Assembly (NCBI RefSeq): GCF_964275005.1
Contig: NC_092704.1
Location: 9,114,371 to 9,178,370, forward strand
Direction of reading: 5' to 3'
DNA length: 64,000 nt
Origin: Diadema setosum
Lineage: Eukaryota > Echinodermata > Echinoidea > Diadematoida > Diadematidae
Shown here: positions 56,701 to 64,000 of the stretch, one piece after another
How the letters are laid out: the number at the start of each line of letters is the position of its first letter
How positions within the stretch are numbered: position 1 is the stretch's first letter
Made by a program: the position numbers and the translations under genes
The notes under the pieces: model-generated
Told to the model about the DNA's origin: nothing
Seen by the model: the letters and a program-made list of their open reading frames with translations, nothing else
Database searches by the model: none

Positions 56701-58386
56701 ACTTGTTAATAATACTGCGAAATACTAATATTTCATGTCTTTCTTTGTTGTTTTTCTGATAGGAGCTGCTCTTTTTTCTACATTCTTCCTTGTTCCATTA
56801 CCGTGATTATACTTCCTGTAGATTTTCTGAGACTATCAGACCTACTAATGAGTAAACCGGATACTGGATACAGCTTATCTGGGCCACATTTCTTCTAAAC
56901 GCATATCAAGTTATCCAAAGTAGATATCGTGTATGAACATCTACGAAAAGCTTATAGGGTGAATTACGAGTATGCTTTATTTCGTGAGATGGAAGAGAGA
57001 AATTTGTTCGTCATATTATAGCATATAAAACCATTTTCAAATCCTGCACCAACATCAAGTTAATGGCGATGACAATTTGGATAGGTTCACTCTGCTTAAC
57101 AGTTGCGACAAAAAAGAAGAAGAAGAAGAAGAAGAAGAAGAAGAAGAAAGAAACAGAGATCGATTTCATAAACTATACATAGTCATAAGCATATACATAT
57201 AGCCATAGTAATCACTTGAGTTTTATGACTTTGTATACTCGTAAGGCGCCACAATCCTTGTAAGCCCTACATTCTTTTCATCCTACATAGTTTTACGCTT
57301 CTTCTTTTCTGTTAATAAAAAAGTGATGTATATAAGACTATGTTCTTGTCGAAAAATTAAATAAAATTGAAATTGAAAATTGAATTGATTTCATCAATCT
57401 GATAAATAATTGAAATTAAAGCAGCTGCTTGCGAAGAAAAAATTGTAACGAAGGCATCATAATTGAAAAAAAAAATGTTTTTTTTTTTTTTTTTTGGGGG
57501 GGGGGGGCTCTAAGATGATACTTTAACAATTTGAAAAAGACATTTGTCTGTTTTTACATTCAAACTCAGAAAAAAAAAATCACTACAGTCATCCCCGTCA
57601 ATTTGTACTAAGTTTATCTTCAAGTTTGTATTTCCTCAATATTTGCAATCTGTAAACACCAGCGAGTAAGTATTGGAAATCCAATTCTCATCCACAGGAG
57701 GGCTGCTAATTGGCATATCGTTGGGACTGAAAACCGCAGTAAGCGAGGAAGCGAGCGACTATCTTGCGATCACTATCTTCCAGTTTGTCGCCCTCTATGT
57801 CTGCCCATTCGCCGTCATTGTGTTTTGCCAAGTGTCGGTGAGGCGGAAGTGGGCGAGCCGTCACATTCCAGAGCCAAGAGTAGACGCATCATCCAGCCCT
57901 AATCACCGACCACCGCCCCTTGTTCGGAATGGCTCCCCCCGGATCCAGATGCACCTGTTCTCCCTCAGCTCCCCGGTCACCGTGGCCTTTGTCTTCGGTT
58001 GGGGTCTCTATCACCTGACAGAAATGGCGGCAGCCTTTGTAGCTCTCGTCTTTGGTTGGAACCACGCGTTCTACGAGGACAGCTATTACCTAATCATGGA
58101 ACGAGCCTCTCTCGTGCTTCTCTGCGTGCTCGTCTCCCTCAACCCTTTCCTCTACATTGGCGCCAACCCCCGCGTGCGCAGCAACATCTACGGGTGCTTA
58201 GTGCGAAGGAAACGAGGGAACGCGGCAGTCATAAACGACGTCACAGCCCGTCGCGACCGGGAGGCGTCCTCGTCTACCGTGACGTTACTGGTTGAAGACA
58301 CGGCCACCGTACTCGAAGAGGTGGGCGGAACTGTCCGACCGCCACCTGTCGATGAGGAAAGCGCTCACGCGATGACCGGGAGCTAA
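53757..58386 (+). CDS. Rhodopsin-class G-protein-coupled receptor, three exons
   Basis: Exons 53757-54152, 56158-56293 and 57698-58386 (stop TAA) join in phase to 406 codons with GT-AG borders. Seven membrane segments fit: about residues 45-74, 81-101, 124-146, 167-186, 200-224, 270-296 and 309-331. Class A hallmarks are Asn64 in segment 1, DQY at 148-150 for DRY, Trp176 in segment 4, Pro214 in segment 5 and NPFLY at 326-330. Odd points: Asn93 replaces the usual Asp of segment 2, Gln149 replaces the DRY arginine, the segment 6 CWxP motif is absent, and there is no cysteine before segment 3 for the usual disulfide. The N-terminus is acidic with Tyr-rich EYSYY and no N-glycosylation site that I see. 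The long C-tail is charged. Ligand and coupling are unknown. The missing segment 7 lysine argues against an opsin. Confidence 0.82.
54694..55483. mobile_element. Foldback element, family B, in GPCR intron 1
   Basis: The outer arm 'tggggtggtagaaggctt' (54694-54712) resumes at 54846 with 'aaaggggccctgaaatcc'. The whole pairs with 'ggatttcagggcccctttaa' and 'ttctaccaccca' at 55446-55483. The arms meet near 55140-55165. A 133-bp inverted-repeat element is nested in the left arm. Confidence 0.85.
54713..54845. mobile_element. 133-bp nested inverted-repeat element
   Basis: Starts 'gacggtgcaccacgt' and ends 'acgtggtgcaccgtt', with inverted similarity continuing about 10 bp further in. The uninterrupted right arm of the surrounding foldback shows the empty site at 55462 (ctttaagcc). 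Confidence 0.75.
55490..56157 (+). other. Rest of GPCR intron 1, nothing recognised
   Basis: Unique AT-rich intron sequence with no supported feature. Confidence 0.4.
56294..57697 (+). other. GPCR intron 2
   Basis: About 1.4 kb, AT-rich. It contains (GAA)n at 57114-57148 and a T-run to G-run junction at 57478-57507. No nested gene is seen. Confidence 0.6.
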
Positions 58387-58439
58387 GTCCGTGATTCAAG
58401 ACCCGAAGCAGCAACTGCCGTGCCCCATGGCACTATAGG

Positions 58440-58633
58440 CCTACTGTGGACTCCCGTTATAATGAAGACCTCGGGACCGGCAGGTTTCTTTCGTTATATC
58501 GAAATTCCGTTATCACCGAACAAATAAACGATGAAAAAACATAGAGCTCATAATGTTGCAGTCCGAATTTTCACTCTGTTTTTACCGGGATTTCATTATA
58601 ACCGTGTTCGTTATAACAGAAGTACACTGTATC
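58440..58633. mobile_element. Tigger-like MITE after the GPCR gene
   Basis: The left end 'actgtggactcccgttataa' and right end 'cgttataacagaagtacactgt' are diverged forms of the 44200-44745 termini, and the subterminal 'ctcgggaccggcag' is shared. It lies about 50 bp past the GPCR stop codon, so it may be part of the 3' UTR. Confidence 0.75.
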
Positions 58634-58934
58634 TTCGTTGCGTACTCCCTACTGAGGGATTGCCGAGACTTCATTCTAATGTTCACTTTCCGTACAAGCA
58701 TTCATTGCTTCCTTAAAAGGGAAATCCAGTCCAGGGCCCCGTTGCAAGAAAGTTGCAATCAATTGCAAATAATCGCTAATTTTTAAACAACCATTCTGAT
58801 TGGCTCAGGGTCTGCCCTATTAAGAAGACATGCATGCAACAATGATTTTGATTGGCCAGTGACAATCAGTTGCAAGTTGCGTTTAAACGCAAAGTTTCTA
58901 GCAACGGGGCCCAGATAGTCTAATAAAAGTTGGT

Positions 58935-59525
58935 GTAATAAAAGTTAGTCTAATAAAAAAAAAGAGAGGAAAATCTTACAAGTTCAAAGGGAAAAATTTG
59001 ACTGAAATCGGATGAAAAATAAGGAAGTTTATTTTGAAGGTCGCTAATTTCTGCACAACAGTTCTCGTACAGAGGATAGGAATATGCAAATGATTGAGTT
59101 ATCCATGTCATACCCTCACAATTTTCCATTGATCGTGTACAAAAAAAAAAAAAAAAAAAAAAAGAATGACAAAAAATCAGTGTTTCTGTCATTGAAGTCT
59201 GAAACATGACGTAATTCCTGGTTGAATAACTTCAGAATAGTGATCAGTTAGATATACCAAGATTTGAGCCTCGGGCATAATTGCGTTTGAATAAAAAATT
59301 GGAAATTTCAAAAATTTATATACAAACTATATGGTAAGTTGTGAGGGAATGACATGTTCACTTCGCCATTTGCACATTGACTGTTCAAGAACTGTTTCCT
59401 CCAAAATAGCAAAACTTCAAAATGTTATAACTTCCTTATTTTTCATCCGATATCGATCAAATTCATACCTTTGAACTTGTAATATTTTACTCTTTCTTAT
59501 CAGACTAACAAATATTTGGACTGAT
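58935..59525. mobile_element. Foldback MITE, family D
   Basis: 'aatcttacaagttcaaaggg' and 'cggatgaaaaataaggaagtt' (58970-59030) are inverted at 59435-59500 ('aacttccttatttttcatccg', 'ctttgaacttgtaatatttt'). An internal A run is at 59141-59163. Confidence 0.75.
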
Positions 59526-59955
59526 TTCCCTCTAACCGGCGGCACTGAACAAATTCACGATTCAAAATGTCAGATATCGATCTCCAAATTGATCAACCAT
59601 CGTTCTTTTCGTGAAGCAATGTGGGAATAAAACGTGCTAACCATAAAATCACCTGCCAAAACAGAATGGCTGCATTAGCTGTCACATGCAGTATGTGTAG
59701 TCATTGTTTTATTTATTCAGAAATTAGATCCCATGACATGTGAGATGGGCTCAGCGGTCACTGTTTATTCAGGACTTGAATAAATATGGGAACTTATCAA
59801 AGCATTTTCTTATGCATGTCAATTTCTTGATATAGAACGAGATACTCTGTACTGGAGAATTCGAATAATGCCTGATAGAGGATATTCCCCCCGTGGGAAA
59901 TTGGCATGAGGAAGCTATCGAACACGCATCACACAAATGAGCAGAAGTTGTGATG

Positions 59956-60495
59956 TATACTGCAAAAAGTCTGGTGCTAAATATTAAACACCGAACTGGT
60001 GTTAACTTTCCGGTGCTCATTTGTGGTGTTAGATTAACACATCCAAGTCACTTCAAAATACTATTCTAAAGTTTGTATTTTTAATAGTTTCTTAGTTACT
60101 GTTCTTTTTGTTTATTTTGAACTTCAACAAGACGATCAAGACTTTTACTATTAAGTACTTGATTTTTTAAGAAAACAAAGAAGATGTGAACACATTTACA
60201 CCACAGTAACACCAGTTGGTGTGGTCTCCTATTGAAGCTGGGCGGGTGCTTTACCATTAACATTAATACATGTACCAGCAAAATCAAATCAAGCACCATG
60301 TGGTGTCATTGTTGAATTAACACCAGCGCATTGTCAAAAGTATCACAGCTACTGTACAGTGTCAAATTAACACCACAAAGTGCCAGGTGTACACTTTTCA
60401 ACACCATCACAACATACTTTCTACATCTGTGGGTGTGGTCCTCTGTTGACACTTGATCGGTGTTAGATTTAACACCCATGGTGTTAAATCTAACA
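59956..60495. mobile_element. MITE related to 888-1425, inverted orientation
   Basis: The left end 'actgcaaaaagtctggtgct' matches the inverse of the right end of the first copy. The interior shares 'gaccacaccaactggtgtta'-type words and 'aacttcaacaagac' in reverse order. It sits at the edge of the 60500-61125 repeat. Confidence 0.65.
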
Positions 60496-60499
60496 TTAA

Positions 60500-61125
60500 T
60501 GATGGATAACACAGAACTTTCTGATCCTCGACAGCCACCAAAGCTGGCTTATAAGCACAAGTCTATCGTTGTCATCCTGCGGGCCTGGTGGGTATACAGT
60601 ACACTTCCTTTATGTGTTGTTTTTACAATGTATCGTTTTGTTTTGTCTTGTTTTTTGCTTGGTGAGGGACCTCGTCGACTATGGAGTTATGTATTTATTC
60701 AGGGATCATCATGTGTTGAAACTATAGTCGTGAAACAGGATTTCTTGCGTTCCTTCCTGGCTAAGTTGCTATACTTCCTTCATTTTTTTATTCTAACTAC
60801 ACTGGGAGCAACGTGTCATATCTTGGCAAAACATCATTTTATTCATGGTGGTTCATATTGCGCTCCACCATTTTGGAAATATATTCCTATTATTCGCTGC
60901 GTGATTTAAGATTGTTCCTTGTTATTTTTCAATTTTTATTAAGATCATACAGAAGTATGCGGATTGCAATATATTTGTGTGTGTGTGTGTGTGTGTGTGT
61001 GTGGTTTTGTTTTTGTTTTGTTTTTGTTTTTGTTTTTACTGTAAGTTCTATGGACTTTAATCAAAAGCAAGTGGTTTAACCCTACAAAGCCCAAATTATT
61101 TTGACCCTTCCCTAGCCCAGAGGGC
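60500..61125. repeat. Copy 2 of the 50860-51560 repeat
   Basis: Same orientation and order as copy 1. It contains (TG)n at 60975-61002 and a (TTTTTG)n run to 61037. Confidence 0.8.
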
Positions 61126-61766
61126 ACATTGTGAACCCCCCCCCCCCCCCAATTTATTTGTCGGTAATTGATGCATTGCTGTCAAATTAATATGGCACAT
61201 GGGAAGAGCAGCTCAAACTGTACGTGACCCCAACATTGAATTTAGGAACAGAAAAACGTGCAAAATTCGACAGACGATGGTTGGCCGTTCATGGTTGCTT
61301 TGGCAACAAGCGATACGAAAAACATAGACAAAGTGTAATTTTATATCAAAATGTTCGCAATAAAATTTTAGGAAAAGTCACCAAATTTGGTAATAATTGA
61401 GTCAAAGACGTAGGAATAATGGCAAATGAAAATATGGTAAGGGGGTTTTTCAGTAGGGAAAATGGTCAGGCTCCTGTTTCAGCCTGACTGAAAGCGATGG
61501 CGACTGTGAGCCCGAAAACTCCATTGATATTGGCGAAACGTCGCAACGAGTGGGTTCATTTCTGGTCTTTTGTTTTTTATTCAAATTATTATACGTCACG
61601 TTGATATCGTCCCGCAAAAGCGATGTTTCCGTTTATCCGAGTCCCGATTGTACAGTGGCTCTATATATACTAACATCGCTACCACGGGAAAAAAAGCAAA
61701 ACAACAACAAACAAAACAGTAAAAGACCAAATATCTCTTACAGTGCATGTATGAAATCCACATGCA

Positions 61767-62043
61767 GTCAGTGGCGGATAGGGAGGGGGGCGCACCAGGC
61801 GCCCCCTTTAATTCTTTGTTCCTATTTTTTTTTTAAGTATGCATGAAATCGGACGATGACCAATATAAATGTAAAAACCTCAGCCGATTATAGAAGCAAA
61901 AGAAAATAGCGCTTAAAGTCTTTTTTCTTTTTTTTGTCGGCTTATCAAACCCGAAAGTGACACCAGAAATATAAACTGCTTTGCGGCCTCCCCACCCCAC
62001 CCCCCCCCCCTCCCTTTACGGAATTCCTGGATCCGCACCTGAC
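61767..62043. mobile_element. hAT-like MITE at the start of the long duplication
   Basis: Begins 'cagtggcggatagg' and ends 'ctggatccgcacctg', with pyrimidine-rich subterminal DNA. The equivalent copy at 51560-51785 is at the same place in the other duplicate, so it predates the duplication. Confidence 0.6.
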
Positions 62044-63478
62044 AGCTCAGACACGACACGTCAACCCAAATATATAGATCTACATACTGTATACCATGCA
62101 TCATGGTGTACTTGAACATTAAAACTGCATTATGTTGTCTTACGTTATAGTGTAGTGTTTTGTTTGGCGGTGAAAGCTGCATCAAAGGTAATGTATACGT
62201 GCTGCGGCGATGACTCGGTTTAGCTCTAACTCACACTCGTCCAGACGCTTTAATTGTTCAGGGTAGAAATTCGACATTTCAAAAATGGCTTCATATAGGG
62301 GCCTCATTAGACGGGCAGATGAGATTGTCCTGCTATAACAACTCGTATCAGCGCGCCTTATATGAGAAGCCCATAATGCAGCTTGTAAGACACAACTTTA
62401 AGTCGCTTTCTGCTATAAACAAGACATCTTTAAGTTTCAGCGCTCTGACAGACAAGGCGCTTTCGTCCATATATTTTCGATATAACACACATTCATTCTA
62501 TGAAGGCAGTGGCTCCAAAGTGTCCTGATGAGAGGGGGTGAAGTAATGATTTTTATGTAAGATATACTTATATACATTGAACCTAGAGTGAACTGTACGT
62601 TATTCTGTTATTTGGTTAAAGGTACTGTTTACCATTGTGAGCATGCAGCGATTTTAAAAATGTTCGAGATATCACATTGATGCATATGTATAGGTCAGTT
62701 ATATCACAAAACATCCTACCGTATAACATTTTTGCAATAAAGCCTAAAGTATGAGGAGATATCACTATTTTTCTCAATAAACCATAACTTTAGACGGTTT
62801 GTCTAGAAACATTTTCATTATAACTATTGTTATATTCAACAATAAATTCAACAATACTTAACATTTATTATACCGATTCAAATTTTTACATTGGTTGTTT
62901 CTATCCCAAACACACATTTTAGAACTGTTCTGAAGCACTAAAGCTGGGTTTTTGTTTCATCTGCAAATGGTAAATGATGCCTTTAAACTTACGACAACCC
63001 TTTGACACGGTTTCCGGGCTGAAAGAATTTTTCCAACGAAACGACTGAAAATGCCAAAACCATCACCTGAGAGGCTCATCTCCACTAAAATAATTTTCTT
63101 TTAGCTTTATTGCGGTGCTACCGCATAGTGCTATCTCAAAATATATGTCATCCCATAATTGAATCGTTACAAAGAATAATGTTCAGTTTCAGAATCTATA
63201 GGAGACAATAATGTCTTGATCGCTGTTCTTACTCACTTTTGGGAGCTGGTAGCAACTCAAGCGGAACTCGCCCAGCCACAAGGTAAACTTGCTTCGGAAA
63301 ATCGAGCTGTCGATCTTTCAACATGTCGCATCATGAAGTCCTCTTACAGACAAAACATTATTCGTTTATTCACGTGTGTAAAGTATACGTTATTATATCA
63401 CTATGAGTAGTCGTCCTTCATTATGGAAGACTTTTCCCCTGTTGCTAAAATAAATAAATAGATAAATAAATAGATGAA

Positions 63479-63513
<35 letters not shown>

Positions 63514-64000
63514 ATGAGTAAATGAATAAATAACACGTTGAGAGTACGTGTATTGCTGAAGACGAAGGTCTCTTACTTCCCTTCCATCAACGAGACTTAA
63601 AACTTCCTCCCTTCCCTCAGATCTCTTGCTCTGAATCCATGCAAACTGTGATGACGACGATTCCTTCTTCCTGATTACATTAATATAGGCACGGTGATGG
63701 CGATGTTGATGGCGATTATAATTTTTCTAACGACGACCACGTTGATGATGCAGACAATGATCACGATGTATATGCACTTCATTCTTTTCCAAGCCGATTT
63801 AACCTCTGCTTCGCAGACTGGCTTTCTACCAATATTCAAATTTCATGCATATACAGTTGTTGTCATAGCTGTTGTTTTAAACGGAGGTTGTCCTCGGTCA
63901 TCAGGAAGCATGCACGAGGCTTGTCCAACATAGCAACAACTGAGGGATGCAATTTGCCCGCCATGAATATAATCATAAGGCATGTTGCAGACGCGGGTGT
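61790..64000. repeat. Copy 2 of the long GPCR-upstream duplication
   Basis: Corresponds to 51560-53260 and runs off the window end. It includes a 62615-62986 MITE insertion and an (AATA)n run at 63450-63525 that is short in copy 1 (52778-52790). Confidence 0.9.
62615..62986. mobile_element. MITE with 'taccatttgcag' end, copy 2
   Basis: The ends 'ttaaaggtactgtttaccat' and 'atggtaaatgatgcctttaa' are inverted repeats. The paralogous position near 52305 lacks it, so the insertion came after the duplication. Confidence 0.85.

Overview
The window is nuclear DNA of an animal: split genes with GT-AG introns, AT-rich intergenic DNA, many microsatellites and many short inverted-repeat transposons. The repeat types (pogo/Tigger-like and hAT-like MITEs, long foldback elements, a CsRn1-type Ty3/gypsy element, CR1/L2-like LINE ends, TTAGGG-type telomere repeats) and the protein sequences suggest a marine deuterostome invertebrate, most likely an echinoderm such as a sea urchin. 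That assignment is inference and was not tested by any search.

Region 1 (1-10.3 kb, + strand) holds an unrecognised gene, reconstructed here as 11 exons: a 75-codon first exon, nine tiny exons of 36 or 39 nt, and a 50-codon last exon. All ten junctions are phase 1, so every mini-exon is a symmetric cassette, and the joined frame is open for 237 residues. Three mini-exons lie in near-identical 970-bp tandem units. This is the best candidate for an undescribed system in the window.

Region 2 (10.3-26 kb) is repeat territory. It has a 1.3-kb foldback element with a CA/TG core, carrying a nested 241-bp MITE filled with telomere-like repeats. It also has a second foldback MITE and a minus-strand Ty3/gypsy LTR retrotransposon with a tRNA-Trp-type primer site. 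The left flank plus LTR (14303-17261) reappears almost unchanged at 22790-25756, next to a 100-bp LTR stub. That layout suggests either a tandem rearrangement or two haplotypes joined in assembly.

Region 3 (26.6-47.3 kb, + strand) is a complete 18-exon gene for the peroxisomal bifunctional enzyme of fatty-acid beta-oxidation (EHHADH), 746 codons. Both catalytic centres are intact and it ends in the peroxisomal signal SRL. It also has an N-terminal extension that looks like a mitochondrial presequence. Its introns are loaded with MITEs, a LINE tail, a tRNA-derived SINE and microsatellites.

Region 4 (47.3-64 kb) holds a three-exon rhodopsin-class GPCR gene (53757-58386, 406 codons) with several non-canonical signature residues. 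About 2.5 kb of its upstream DNA is repeated at 60.5-64.0 kb, so the window probably ends just before a tandem GPCR paralogue. There is no evident functional link between the three host genes.
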